NCBI RefSeq assembly: GCF_011386835.1
Contig: NC_088800.1
Location: 58,495,439 to 58,559,438, forward strand
Length of the DNA: 64,000 nt
DNA from: Chrysemys picta bellii
Lineage: Eukaryota > Chordata > Testudines > Emydidae
Direction of reading: 5' to 3'
Made by a program: the position numbers and the translations under genes
In this document: piece after piece, positions 46,373 to 60,000 of the stretch
How the letters are laid out: each line of letters begins with the position of its first letter
How positions within the stretch are numbered: position 1 is the first letter of the stretch
Notes under the pieces: generated by a model
Databases searched by the model: none
Told to the model about the DNA's origin: nothing
Seen by the model: the letters and a program-made list of their open reading frames with translations, nothing else

Positions 46373-47309
46373 AAAGAACAGGAGTACTTGTGGCACCTTA
46401 GAGACTAACAAATTTATTAGAGCATAAGCTTTCGTGGACTACAGCCCACTTCTTCGGATGCATACAGAGTGGAATAAATATTGAGGAGATAGATATATAT
46501 ACACACATACAGAGAGCATAAACAGGTGGGAGTTGTCTTACCAATTCTGAGAGACCAATTAAGTAAGAGAAAAAAAACTTTTGAAGTGATAATCAAGATA
46601 GCCCAGTACAGACAGTTTGATAAGAAGTGTGAGAATACTTACAAGGGGAGATAGATTCAATGTTTGTAATGGCTCAGCCATTCCCAGTCCTTATTTCAGA
46701 GTAGCAGCCGTGTTAGTCTGTATCCGCAAAAAGAACAGGAGTACTTGTGGCACCTTAGAGACTAACAAATTTATTAGAGCATAAGCTTTCGTGGACTACA
46801 GCCCACTTCTTCGGATGCATACAGGACTGGGAATGGCTGAGCCATTACAAACATTGAATCTATCTCCCCTTGTAAGTATTCTCACACTTCTTATCAAACT
46901 GTCTGTACTGGGCTATCTTGATTATCACTTCAAAAGTTTTTTTTCTCTTACTTAATTGGTCTCTCAGAATTGGTAAGACAACTCCCACTAGGGTGACCAG
47001 ATGTCCCGATTTTATAGGGACAGTCCCGATTTTTGGGTCTTTTTCTTATATAGGCTCCTATTACCCCCCACCCCCTGTCCCGATTTTTCACACTTGCTGT
47101 CTGGTCACCCTAACTCCCACCTGTTTATGCTCTCTGTATGTGTGTATATATATCTATCTCCTCAATATTTATTCCACTCTGTATGCATCCGAAGAAGTGG
47201 GCTGTAGTCCACGAAAGCTTATGCTCTAATAAATTTGTTAATCTCTAAGGTGCCACAAGTAGTCCTGTTCTTTTTGCGGATACAGACTAACACGGCTGCT
47301 ACTCTGAAA
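46373..47309. mobile_element. Palindromic Penelope-like insertion
   Basis: The left arm (about 46373-46690) and right arm (about 46826-47309) are inverted copies of about 310 bp. They are separated by a 135-bp spacer (46691-46825) that is a third copy of the tail. A perfect 16-bp duplication CTTTTGAAATCTGAAA flanks the whole unit (46357-46372, 47310-47325), so it entered in one event. Each copy has a CGAAAGCTTATGC-type hammerhead-like core (46420-46465 and 46779-46822 minus, 47185-47232 plus), with CTGA changed to CCGA here. The family is inferred; no reverse transcriptase is present. Confidence 0.7.
46989..47112. mobile_element. 124-bp hAT-type MITE in the palindrome arm
   Basis: TAGGGTGACCAGA and TCTGGTCACCCTA are inverted ends. 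Perfect 8-bp duplications ACTCCCAC lie at 46981-46988 and 47113-47120. CCCGATTTTT motifs are mirrored inside. Confidence 0.92.
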
Positions 47310-47689
47310 CTTTTGAAATCTGAAATAACTTAAATTAATGCTCTGAAAAGGACTGGATATTTTAGCCTATTACTGCTCCTTGAGAGTTTTAAATATATTG
47401 ACATTCATGTAATGAAAAGGCCTTTCTTTAATAAAACTCTTGCTGTCTGTATTACATTTACACCAAAAGACACTCCAAGGAAATATCTCGGCTTTACATC
47501 AATTTTCAGAATTATCTCTTGTTTTTATATAGTTTGTTTAATTTTAAGGAGAAAAGGGGCTATTTTAATGGAGCAATTATATAACCCCCCCCCCATGTTC
47601 CAGTTACAATGAGCTCAGCTGTTTCTAGCTACATGTACATGACATTGAATGGAAAGCAGACAAGGGAACAGCTTTGTTGCATCGTTACT

Positions 47690-48015
47690 ACGCAGACCCG
47701 GGGCGAGGCCGCTGCGGAGCCGGGGACGCTCAGGTCCCGCCCCAAGGCGCTGCTCTGGGCTGCCTGGATCGCCCTGGCAACTAGCTCCTCCCCCTCCCCA
47801 CTCCGCGTGCCCCGCTGCGTGCGCTACAGGCGGCTCCACCTCCCCCTGGTGTTCCCGCCCCCTGGGCTCGGGCTCCGGGCCTGTCCCGAGCAGGCAGCCT
47901 CGCTCTGATGCCAAGATGGCGGCCGTTGCGAGTCGGCTCTAAGTACCCTGCGCGCGGCCCTTCCTCTCCGTGCCGCCTCCCCTCCCACCACACCACGCCA
48001 CGTCAGCGTCACAAC
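47690..48015 (+). promoter_or_regulatory. ALG1: CpG-rich promoter and 5' UTR of ALG1
   Basis: GC and CpG content rises sharply from about 47690 and stays high to about 48300, with no TATA box, as in housekeeping promoters. AAGATGGCGGCC at 47912-47923 is a strong YY1-type site. CCACGTCA at 47998-48005 is the reverse of TGACGTGG, the UPR element core bound by XBP1/ATF6, and also resembles a CRE. An in-frame ATG at 47908 and an 8-codon upstream frame at 47914-47940 lie in the presumed leader. The start site of transcription cannot be placed exactly. Confidence 0.6.
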
Positions 48016-51000
48016 ATGGCAGCCCCCGCGATGCTCCTACCGCTGGTGGCGGCGGGGCTGGCCCTATGCGCGGCGCTGCTGTGGTTGCGGGGGCGGCCGG
48101 CCGGGCCGGAGGGGGCCCGAGGGCGGGTGTGCGTGGCGGTGCTGGGCGACCTGGGCCGCAGCCCCCGCATGCAGTACCACGCGCTCGCCCTGGCCCGGCA
48201 CGGACACGGCGTCACCCTGCTGGGCTTCCTCAGTGAGTGAGACCGGTCCGGCCCAGCTCCCTCTCCCTGTGGGGCCCCGGCCCTGCCCTTGCTCCGGGGT
48301 CACCCTACTGGCCTTCCTGTACCGATCTGGTCCTGCCTCCCCGCCCCCTTCGGACCAGGTCCTGTCCTACGCCCGGGCACGGCGTCACCCTTCTGGGCTT
48401 CCTCGGTGGTCCACTCTCCCTCAGCCCCAGCTTGTCCCCCACTACTCCAGGCATGGGGTCACCCTGTGGTGGTTCATCACTGCGTGAAACCCGATCCACT
48501 TCACGCACACACCCACCTCTCCTGGCCCCGCCACTCACCCCAGGCATGGCTATGGTGTCATCCTTCTGGATTTCCTCAGTGAAACACCCAGGGACACCTT
48601 CAGTCCCAGGAGCCGCATTGAACCATGCCCAGGGGTTCGGAGTCCACCTCTAAGCTGGGTCCAGTGTGGGCCAACGTAGATGCCCACATATTTAATATCG
48701 AGCCGCCTAACAGCAGCTACCTGTCCCTGATTAGCCTTGCTCCATACTAAGATTCATGCCCTTGCCCCAACCTGGGGGCAGCCTACCAGGGTGGCAGTTG
48801 CCAGCCTTATACTCCAAACCTAAGCGCTTTTCAGATACTCACAGGGACATCTCTCAGCGTGCTGTGTCATTGTGACCCAAGCATCCAAGTGTTCCCCGGG
48901 CGGGGTGATTATTGGTCCCAACATGAGTGCTGATCGCTGCTTCCTTCACTCAGATCAAAGTGCCGCCAGCTGTGTATGCTCATCTTAGTATTCTAGATGT
49001 TCTCTACTTTGAACTGGATCAATAACTTTAGGAATGTGTTTTGTATTAAAATGGTGGGGTTTTTTTCTAAATTCACCCTTAATTTACAAGTTTAATAACA
49101 TGCCCTGTTATAGTAACAGTCTTGTATGTGTGTGTGTTCAGTAAACATCTGGCTGTAGAACAGTTTCTTTTTCTTCCAGGCACAAAGCCACATAGTGACA
49201 TTTTGTGCAATGAAAAGATACACATTGTATCTATTTCAGAACTTAAAGCATTGCAAGGTAAGTTCAATGAGTTAGATGATTTTTAGTTGTACACATGTAT
49301 CAATATTTCAAATTCTATTTCTGTTTTGAAGGTATTTATCTTTATTGTTCAGTTGGAAAGCCAATTCTTAGGGTCTGAGTTTAACTTCCAGAGTACAGTG
49401 GGTATCATTGCTTCTTTTAAAGAGGGAGGGAAAATTTGCACTTTCATACAAGAGGTTTTTTTTTTTTTTTTTTTTTTTAAAGTGTTGGCACTCTTTGTGC
49501 CAGAGATCTGAATCTGGCTCAAAATTAGCATATTAGTTTATCTTACATGGAAGCTACAAACACTGTCATCGTGTTTAACAATCTGAGCACTCACATGAAA
49601 ATTTGGACAATGCCTTTAAAGTAAATTGGCCTACTTCTGAGCAAGTGGTTGGAATTACATATTTATGCTGTGTGTATCTACTTATATGCACTATGAATTT
49701 CTCTTTTTTCTAAAACAAAGGCCATGAAGTAATGTGTTAATTTTTAAAGGATACCATCACTTAAAAAAAAAAGTTCCTTCTATATGTTGTTTCTAAATGA
49801 ATTTCATATTTAGGGTGTGCTGTGTGAAATTTTGACACAGATTTCTGTCATTTTACAGTTGGTCCTAAGATTTTCCAGTATATTACAAAAGTTATTGCAC
49901 AGGCAATACAACTGTTCTATACAATGCTGAAGATAGAGCGGCCATCTTATATTCTTCTTCAGGTATATATGTAGATATATAGTTATGTGTTTATTGTATC
50001 ACACTGCATAAATTTTTCCAGCAATATCAAAAAACATAGTGACTGTTCATTTTGGTGATAAAACTACTAGTGTGGAATGAATAGTGGAAACAAATTTGTG
50101 CAAATGTGAATTTTGATTCATATATTTGCAACCTTTGTGTTCACTTTTTTCATTAATTTTTGAGCATTCAGACTTTATTGGCACAAACACTAGCGAACTG
50201 AATTTAGTACAGATGCTTGAGTCTTTACAAAAAGCAAATTTCAATTGCATATTTGAGGGTAGAATTTGTGCTGTGTGCATTAGAATGGATTTCAATTGTG
50301 ACTTAAGCCGTCAAATATAGAATTCAAAATTATCTGTGTTAAATAATCTAATCAGAACAGAACAATACCACAATTTGTCTACTAGTGTAAATTGCAAATT
50401 CTATGTTTTCTTGTAAAAATCACAATTCATATTGCGTTGATTAATACAAATGTAGAGTTATTCCAGTCAAACCTACTTACACACATTTAAAGTAAATGAA
50501 TTTTAACTCTCATTATATAGTTAAGGCCTCAGTCCAGCAAACATTTAGATAAATACTTAACTTTACTCATGTGAATTGTCCTGTTGAAATCAGTTTTCTA
50601 AGTGGAATTAATGTTGGCTGCAGATGCCAAATTGAGAGCATGGAGGGGTGAAAGCTTTTATCTACAGAACAAATACAACATGAGCGAACAGCAGTATGAA
50701 CTTCACAGTGCTCCTCTTCCCCCAGCAATGTGCCTCCAACTTCACTTGGGCCTGGTCCCCACTAACCCCCCACTTCGGACTAAGGTACGCAAATTCAGCT
50801 ACGTTATTAACGTAGCTGAATTCGAAGTACCTTAGTCCGAACTTACCGCGGGTCCAGACGCGGCAGGCAGGCTCCCCCGTCGATGCCGCGTACTCCTCTC
50901 GCCGAGCTGGAGTACCGGCATCGACGGCGAGCACTTCCGGGATCGATTTATCGGATCTAAACCACACGCGATAAATCGATCCCAGAACATCGATTGCCTG

Positions 51001-54000
51001 CCGCCGGACCCGGAGGTAAGTGTAGACGTACCCTTGGAGGTACCATCTCTAGGAGTGAGAAAGTAGCTCTGTTTCCAAGGGTACGTCTTCACTTACCGGA
51101 GGGTCCGGCGGCAGGCAATCGATGTTCTGGGATCGATCCCGGAAGTGCTCGCCGTCGACGCCGGTACTCCAGCTACTAACGTGGGGACTTAGTGGGGACC
51201 AGGCCCAAAACAATGATTCTGGGTGTGTCTGCCATTTAGAGCTAGTTTTGATGGTAGTTGTTGTGATTAGATGTATGACCACTAGGGACTGAGATTAACC
51301 AGCTCTTTTCACATACGTTACTGAGTAGTTGCCTATACCTGTGACCAAAAGTCGTAACTCAGGGGCCGTATTTGAACCAGAGACCTAGAGATTGTTAAAA
51401 GCAGTGTCAGTCCAATCCTTTCCTTTTCTGTCAGCTAATAAGCAGTTTGTTGTTTTGTCATAATTGGCTGCTGTTTTTTTGTTTGTTTTATTTATTAAAC
51501 AGAATCCTCCAGGCCTGCCTAGTATAGCTGTTACCTGGATGATTTGCCTTGTACGAAGAAGCAAACTGATCATTGATTGGCACAACTATGGTTATACTAT
51601 AATGAGTCTGATCCATGGAAAAAATCACCCTATAGTACAAATTGCAAAGTGGTTTGTATAGAAGTCTTTATTTTTCTCTTACAAATCATATAGTGTTTAC
51701 CGCATGCAAAAAGGTGGAAGGTAGTGGTTAGGAGACCATTGACAAAGATGTTTCCTTAAAGAGGCACTTTATTTTTAGGTTCAAAATTGACGTACTTTCC
51801 TTTTGGAGGTGTCCTATAGAATTAAATAGGAGATGCCTTTTCTATGGGTTTTTGGACCATGCTACAGAACTTAATAGAAAATTCTATCTTTGTTATACCA
51901 TTCTGTAAAATGGTTCCAGAAAGCTAAAGAAAATGATATTGTTCTCTGTTAAATTTTAGAGCAATTCCTATTCCTGTTATTTCTTTTATATTCTATAAGA
52001 CTTTTCACAAAGGGTTAAAATAGTTATACCTTTTTGAGGAATGTCCTCCAGTAACAGCTAAATATTGTGTGTGTGTACGCATATACCAGGGTTCGTATGT
52101 GAAGCGTACATGCAGAGTTGTAAAAAGCCTGGTGACTTAGGCCTGGTCTGTGCTAGAAAATTAGGTTGATTTAACTGTCAGTCTCTGGTGTGAAAAATCC
52201 ATGCCCCTGAGTGGTGTAGATAAGCCAACCTAGGTGCCTTTGTAGACAGCACTAGGTTGATGGAAGAATTCTTCTGTCAACCTAGCTATCACCTCTCTCG
52301 GAGGTGGATTACCTATGCCAATGGGAAAATCCTTCCCATCAGCATAGATAGTATCTACACTGAAGCACTACTTCAGTGTGCTGCGCTGCTGTAGCATTTT
52401 AAGTGTAGACAAGCCTTAAGAGACCTAATTATTTCTGAACTTGAGTGTCATCCATTGGACTCTAATGAGCTGCAGCCATGCTTCTGAGATGCATGAGCAT
52501 GCACATAGTAATCTGGGTCTCTTTAGATGGGTTAGAGTCATAACATGATGGTGTATGTGGCTGTATTAATTCTTTATAAGTTCCATATCTCAAATTTGAA
52601 TATATTCTGTGTCTTGCCTTGTTTGTTATGACTAGGTTATGCTAAACATTTTTCTTTATATTATAATTGCTTTCTGATTTGCTTGTTGGTTCTGTATTGC
52701 TGATTTGCCCAGTAACCCATCTTTCAAGGTTATGATAGTAGGTCTCTTTTGTTGAATTTAGTTCAGGCCTTTGGTTTCTCTGGGCCTCAAAGAGGGTAGC
52801 ATGTACTCTACTGTATCTTGAATGTTGGCTCTATATACAGGGCTCTTTAATGGAGCAATATCAACATAGACATAATTTACCTGTTAGGAGGCAAGTGAGA
52901 AATGAATACTGCAAGATACAGCTCCTGATAATTTTAGGCAAAATTGTTTAATTATATTAATGTTCATTCCAAAGATTAGGCATTGGTGAGAAACTGGTAT
53001 TCAGTGTCACAATCTCATTAGTTGGGAATGATGTTTGGTTTATAACTGAAGTTTAATTTCTATCAGGTATGAAAAGCTTTTTGGACGTCTATCTGACTAC
53101 AACTTTTGTGTGACTAATGCAATGAAAGAAGATCTGCAAATGAATTGTAATATCAAGTAAGTCAAAGGCCTTACACAAATGATTGTATACAGATTTTCAC
53201 TTAGATGAGGATATATAGCTAGCTAGCCCTAATGATTTTGGATTCATAGAAGTCTTACTGTATAACCAGGAATCCAAGAAGCTTCTTTCTGACTCAGAAC
53301 TAATACTTGGAAAAGCATATTCATCGTGAAAGTATTGTTCCACCCCAGTGATTCTGGTACTAGGAGGCCAAGAAATATAGGGTTGGTAGACGTACATGTC
53401 ACCAAACTTTTCTTACCCTTTTGTTGTTTACTTTGTAAAACCTCCCAATAATTCCACAAAACTTAAATAAAAATGAATATTTATCGCTCCTCTATAATTC
53501 CCTCTCAAAGAAAGTCTGAGAGGCCATTTGAATTAAATGTTAGTGAGAGCTAGAGGGGGGATAGCTGGGGCTTTTGGCAGCCACATAGGCATGGAAGCAA
53601 GCATGAGGTGATTGAGTTTTTTGGTAATGGTGGTAGTGAAGGATGAATCTTATATTGAAATTTGAGCATTGGAGGAAATTGGAATTCCCAACTTCAGTAA
53701 GCCTTAATATCAATACATTGTGGAGTCGTTGTTTTAGACGCAGGCCCAGGGAGACATTATTGCATCAGTTTACCATTATTTTACATTTTGAAAGTTTTTC
53801 TTTTGTGATCATAAGGGCTGGGGAATTTTTCAAAATTAAAGCTTAGATTCTTGGTCACAGTTATAAGGCAAGTTAAAAAGACAATTATACTGCAGTTTAT
53901 ATGGCTATATTATGTGTGTCATGTATGCATTATGGATGAGTCCCTATTTGCAGGATTTGCTCCACTATGCCAAGCCTAGTTCTGCCTTATGCCATGTGAA

Positions 54001-57000
54001 TAAGCAGTAGTCTTGCCAAATCTGTAATATTTTTAATTGGTGTAGTTTAGTCTTCTAGATCTTGTGAGGGCACTTGCCAGAAGGGCAAATGCAGCCTTAT
54101 GGCTTTGTAAAAAGCAGCTCTTATTTTTAATGCAGAGGAGGGCAGTCTGGGGAGGTTTCAGCACTTGGACATTCTGTCCTGAGGAGTACCTTTGCATCTG
54201 AATCAAGAGCTAAGTTGGCTTGCTGAGGCCACATGATGGTCACACCCTGCCCAAAATGAGCGAGGCTAAAATCTGTTCTGTGCAAACTAGGACTGACCTT
54301 CTATCTCCCGATCACTTGCCAGGGCACCCCTTGATGTCACAAAATACAGAGCATCCTCCTGCTGTAAATACTTTTGGAATGTGACACTCCCTGAGATTTC
54401 TTAAATGATATACTGTACTTCCTGCTTAGAAATAATTTTTGTATGATGAAGAAGCTAGGGTTTGTCTCTGCTACAGCATGTGTGAGACCTCCCTGGATAA
54501 GCATATGGTACTCCTGGGGGGATTCTGTGCCCATGCCGGGGGCAGAATTCATATGGCCCACATTTTTGTGTGTTCCCCGCGCAGAAAAACGCAAAAAAAC
54601 CCTGCTGGGGGACAAGTGCCTCTTCGCCAGCAGCCCAGGCAGCACATCTGTTCCAGCATGCCTGGAGCAGCCTCAGAGACTGGGAGGGGGCCTGGACATG
54701 CCTGCGTGTCTGTGTGATCACCATTGGGGGGGGGGGGGGGGAGCTGGGTGTATGTGTGTGCCAACGAGAGAGAGAGAGAGACACTCTGTCCCTTTTTGCG
54801 ACTGCTGCTCCCTGGCGTGTAAGGGTTGGGCTTTTTATTATGCATGAGGCAGGCTAGAGCAGTTTTCAAATGCGGCCACCGTGGTCTTTTCTTGCAGTCA
54901 CAGCCTCCTGGGCTGTGATTAGGCGGGGGGGGGGTATTGGCAAAGCAGTGGTTCCTCCCCTGGGGCTGCCTGCAAGAGTTGGTCCCTACTCCCTTCCGAA
55001 GCCACAAACTGTAGGAGCAGGCAACCCAGAGGTGGTGTGGCTTGGGCTTCAGACTTTTGCCCTGGGGTGGTGGGCGCCAGGCTCTGGCCATGCGGTGGTG
55101 GGCTGTGTCCCCCAACTGCAGGGTTTTGGGTGCCATCCCTGGACTCACCCCTTACCATCACCTCGATCCCCACTGCCTCTGGCCCACCTGCCTGCTTACC
55201 CACCTCCTCATCCAGAGCTTAATTTGTTTCCCAGCATACCAGGGCTGAGTAACTCTGCTGTGAACAGTGATATTAAACAAATATACAAAGATCACTTTTC
55301 ACATAGCAGACTTAATAACTAGCAATCTTAAAAAAAAAAAAAAATCAAAACATGCAAAGCACTTTATTTTTGTTTCTATTCTGTCCAGTAAAGAATAGAC
55401 AACTGTACGTTATTGTTATTATTGAGTCTGCAAAAAACCCCTACATAAATAAATTACAATGATATGGACAAGTATATATGTGCATATTTATTTGTTTTTC
55501 CTAAAGTTAATTAAGTATTTTAGGAAAAATTCTCAGAGCGGCCACCAGCAAGAGTTGGTGGCCACACTCTGAGGCCACCAAAAATTATGTTCTGAGAAGC
55601 CCTGGGCTAGAGGCACAAATAAAGCAGCCTGCCTGAGTTAATTTATCTCATTCACTGAGGCACAAATGTAGCACCCTGACAGTGTAGAAAAGTTGTTAAA
55701 GTTGCTGTTGATGGTTAATCGATCTCATTCTCTGAGGCAGAAATGTAGCACAATGCCTATTGTTCCTATTGTTAGTTAACTGTTCCCATTCTCAGTCAAT
55801 TCTCCCAGGAGCATTAAAACCAGTGAAAGTTTTAAGGCCCCTACATTGCCAGACTGATGTCAAGGAGTTTTCTTATAAATGACAGTAAGGGGATCCTCAG
55901 CTAGGAAGGTCTATTGGCTTTCTCACTTTTTTCCTGTGCCAAGGTGGCACAATGGGGTTAGATTACAGCTCATGATTTATTTTACTTACCCATTTAAAAA
56001 AAAAAAGAAAAAGCCTTTGAGAACAAATAAAACATTTACCAAGCAGTCAATAAAATGTCAGGAGAATCAGAACCAAGCACTTCCCAAAGTACCCAGCTAG
56101 GTCCAGGACAATGCTTAGCAAAACTCTGACTTCCATGTGTGGAAGTCTGAGCAATTTAAAATGACATTCTACTTTTTTTTTTTTTTTTTTTTTTGGCTGT
56201 TTGGTGTTCTGTAATGTAATTTAAATGAAAATTCAGGATTATAACTGGAATGCGGGGTATTAGTTACCAAGTGTTTGTAACTTAAATTTCATGTGTTTAA
56301 GAAATGCTGAATAGTTATTGTGCCTTTTTTTTCTGTATTGTAGTTTAAATAAATTACCAAAACAATTGAAACTGGTATGATTATATTGCATTATTTTGAC
56401 AAATAAAATATGCAGAATTTTGAATTTTTTGGCACAGAATCCCCCCAGGAGTAACATGGGACTTTTTTTAAAGTTCACCTTGAAAAGCATAAAAAAATTA
56501 AATAGATCTTTTTCCTTCTTGAAAGATCAAGGCCCCAATCCTGCAGATACAGGCATGTGATTAACTTTATGCATGGTTACATTGAAGTCAAGACTATGCA
56601 GCTGCTTAACTGTTTACAGCTTGTGGATAACCTAAACTGTTGTGCTCTTTTGTACATCCTTAGGGTGGCAGAAGTGCCCAATGTTATAGCTCTTCTATTC
56701 CAAAAAGCTTTTAAAATATAAAGAGTTTTCAGAATCAGATCATTAATTATTTTGTTTTATTGATGCTTTTAATTGCCTTATATATATTTATTTGACTAAT
56801 GAATTTCTTTCACCACAGAGCAATAACCCTCTATGACAAGCCAGCTTCTTTTTTTAAGGAAACACCATTAGAACTCCAGCATAAATTGTACATGAAACTT
56901 GCCAAAGACTATGCTCCATTTAAAAGAGGGTATGTATAACAGATGCAGTGACAGTCTTTATTAACTGAACTAAGACAGGCCAGCCCACTTAGTGTAGAAA

Positions 57001-60000
57001 CTGAGTATATGCTTCTTGCTTGTGACTCTTCTTCCCTGTTAACTGACTGCAGCTCATCTTGTTGATGTGATTCCAAGTGCATGTGGAGTGGAAATGGGGT
57101 GTTTTTAAGGTGTCAAATACCAAATAATTTTATCCAAAATTTACTACATGTTTATAGTCCAGAGAAACAAAAACTGATAGGCCAAATCTAAATAATTGTT
57201 TTTCTTAATGTAGATCCAAAGATGTGACCTGCCCCTCCCACTATTTTAGTCACATGAGATTCTTAGCATGCCTAGGGGACACCACAATTAAAAACAAGCA
57301 AGATACTCACAATTTAGTTTTGACTATTTAAAAAAAAAAAGGGAAAACAACACACATAAGCAGTAAATAATGGTTACTTCAGTCAGTCTGTACATCTCAT
57401 GTGAAGAGCTTTCATCAGAGATTATACTCTGGAGGGTCGGTCCTCCCTCTTGGGGGCACTCTTCTCTACATAATTTGAGACCGAAGTGTATTATTTTCCA
57501 AAATCAGTAGTGAGTCCTGTCTTAGTGTACATTGGTAACTAAAACAATTTATAGATGGGCAAGTGAATTTCATTTAAGGGTTGATGAATCCTGTTTGGTT
57601 TATTATGGATAACCTAAACAGTTTTAAATGGGCAGAGGTAAATGATCTTAACTGAGTTCTATGAAAAGGAAGAAAATATTTAACTCATTTACTTAAAAGA
57701 AGCTATTCAACAGTTTCTCAAATGAGAAGGCAGTATTTCGTATAAACCCATCAACTCACTGCAAGGATGGTCTTGAGGCAAACTAATGAACATTAGGAAT
57801 CTGAATGTCAAAAATAAATCCCACTATTTCTCTCTCTTTGTCAAGGTTATCTGTTGTCTCCTCCCCAGGTGTATACAGTCTGAACAATCTGGTGTTAATA
57901 CCTTAAGCTACAATAACCTTTAAATAGCGCATTGAAATAATATAAGAAAAATTTAAATCTAATCCTTTGGCAGTGCTTTTGCAAACGTTATCTCACCAGT
58001 GATGCTGAAGTCTTTGTGATGTCATCATGTTGCAGAAACAATACTAGACTGGAAGGTTACTTCTTGATGTTGCATTATGACTTCTTTGCCTTATTGCTGC
58101 TATTTGCTTGCTTGAAAGAGCTGAGATGAACAGGCTGAGATGAATGTGCCAAATTGGTATCTCAGTTCAGAAAGATGTATACTCTTGTCCTTTCATAGTC
58201 CCACTGAAGGTAGAAGATGCACCTCTTTCAGGGGAGTGGCAGGATCCAAATATTAGCTGTTATCACACTTTCATTGGCTCAACACCTTCATGGGATGACA
58301 TTGGTAAAATCTTCAGCTCCTGAATATGCCGTCTGCTAATACATATGCAACAGCATTGTAAATCTTCAACTTCGTGATCCTATTATTTTGTGTTTGTGGT
58401 GGGAAATTTTCAGTGTCTCTCTAAAGGTGGGGTCTTAATTCTTTCTTTTTAGTTCCATCTTCTGAGATCTCTCTAATTCTATCAGGGTTTAATAAGAGAT
58501 GAATTTCTGTTTCAGATGAGTCCAAACACTCCTCCTTTCTACATAAGCCTTTTACCTTTAAAATAGTCTTTTTAAACTTAAGTGATTTTTAGAGTATTTA
58601 GATTCAAATAGGTCTCAAAGAAAGCATTGTTTCTTCATAACAATCCTTGGAGATGTGTTTCTTCTCTTTGATTTGTTAAGGAAGGTAACTAATTTCCAAT
58701 TAGTATAGATACAAGAAGCCACTTGAAGATAAGGTATATTACATTAGTAACCAGTTAGAGCAATGTCATTTGATTCCATGTTGATACATACAACATATCA
58801 CTATTCACATAACAATGGCATCAGAAAGCTAGTACATTAGATGCTTGCAACTAGATACAAAATACTAGTGAATAAACACAGCAAAAGGAGCTTATGCCAT
58901 CTTTAGCATTTAAGAAACAAACAAAAGGTCTTCATCTTTAGTGGGAACACAGGATTAGAAGTAACTAAAACATTTCCTAACTATACATGTTTTCCTTAGA
59001 GTAAAATGAATGAAGACCCTAGAGTGCCTATAAAAGAAATAATTTTCAATAAGAATATTTCTAGAATTCTTGCTGTGGGTTTAAAACTGAGGTTTTTCCT
59101 CAAAAGGAAGAGAGAGAAGTGGGAGTTAGAGAGGCTCTTGGCTTAGCTTTTGTGGCCTGGATAAAGCAGATGATACATGTCTCCTAGACCGGGGTGGCCA
59201 ACCTGAGCCTGAGAAGGAGCCAGAATTTACCAATGTAAATTGCCAAAGAGCCACGGTAATACTTCAACAGTCCCCCATCAGCTCCTCTCTTCCTCCCTGC
59301 TCCCAGCGCCTCCCACCCACTGGCAACCCTGCCGATCAGCCCTCTCCCTCCCTCCCCGCACCTCCTGATCAGCTGTTTCGTGGCATGCAGGAGGCCACAG
59401 GGGGGAGAGGGGAGAAGCGAGAGTATTGCAGGCTCAGGGGAGGGGGTGGGAAGGGGTGGAGTGGGGGCAGGGCCTGTGGCAGAGTAAGGGGTTGAGCAGT
59501 GAGCACCCCCTGGCACATTGGAAAGTTTGCACCTGTAGCTCCAGCCCCGGAGTCAGTGCCTATACAAGGAGCCGCATATTAACTTCTGAAGAGCCGCATG
59601 TGGCTCCGGAGCCACAGACACCCCTGTCCTAGGCAAAGAATATCTTCATAGGACGTGAGAGGAGAGGGTGGGTGTTCTGCTCTTTGAGAAGACACTCCTT
59701 TTGGAAGTTTGTCTTTTTAACCAAGTGGTTCTCAAGATTGCAGTCTACAGTAGATTCACCCATAATCTGCAATTGAAAATTCCTACCAAACACACTGTGC
59801 AACACAAAAATCACAACAACAAATATTCAGATCTTTTTAGCATATCACACACAAAAAATTATATAGAGTAAGTACTAAAGCAAAATAAAAATCGTCATGC
59901 TGTTCCAGCATCTGAAATTGCACCTGCAGGTGATAAGCACAGATTTATGGACAAGGAAGCAGTATTCTCCGTGAAGCTTTTTGTACCTGCCCATTATTGT

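Noticed and set aside
47908..48240. Start of ALG1 at 47908 (36-residue extension)
   Set aside because: The extension is arginine/proline-rich and would put charged residues before the membrane anchor. ATG 48016 has a better context and matches the family N-terminus. Kept only as a finding.
51652..51660. Reading through the ALG1 exon 4 donor to the stop at 51658-51660
   Set aside because: The family sequence continues K-W-Y-E-K, which is obtained only by splicing at 51651 to 53067, in phase. The GTTTGT donor is weak but acceptable.
54549..55148. 199-codon minus-strand frame in ALG1 intron 5
   Set aside because: It spans the G-run and (GA)n of the TIR element and resembles no transposase.
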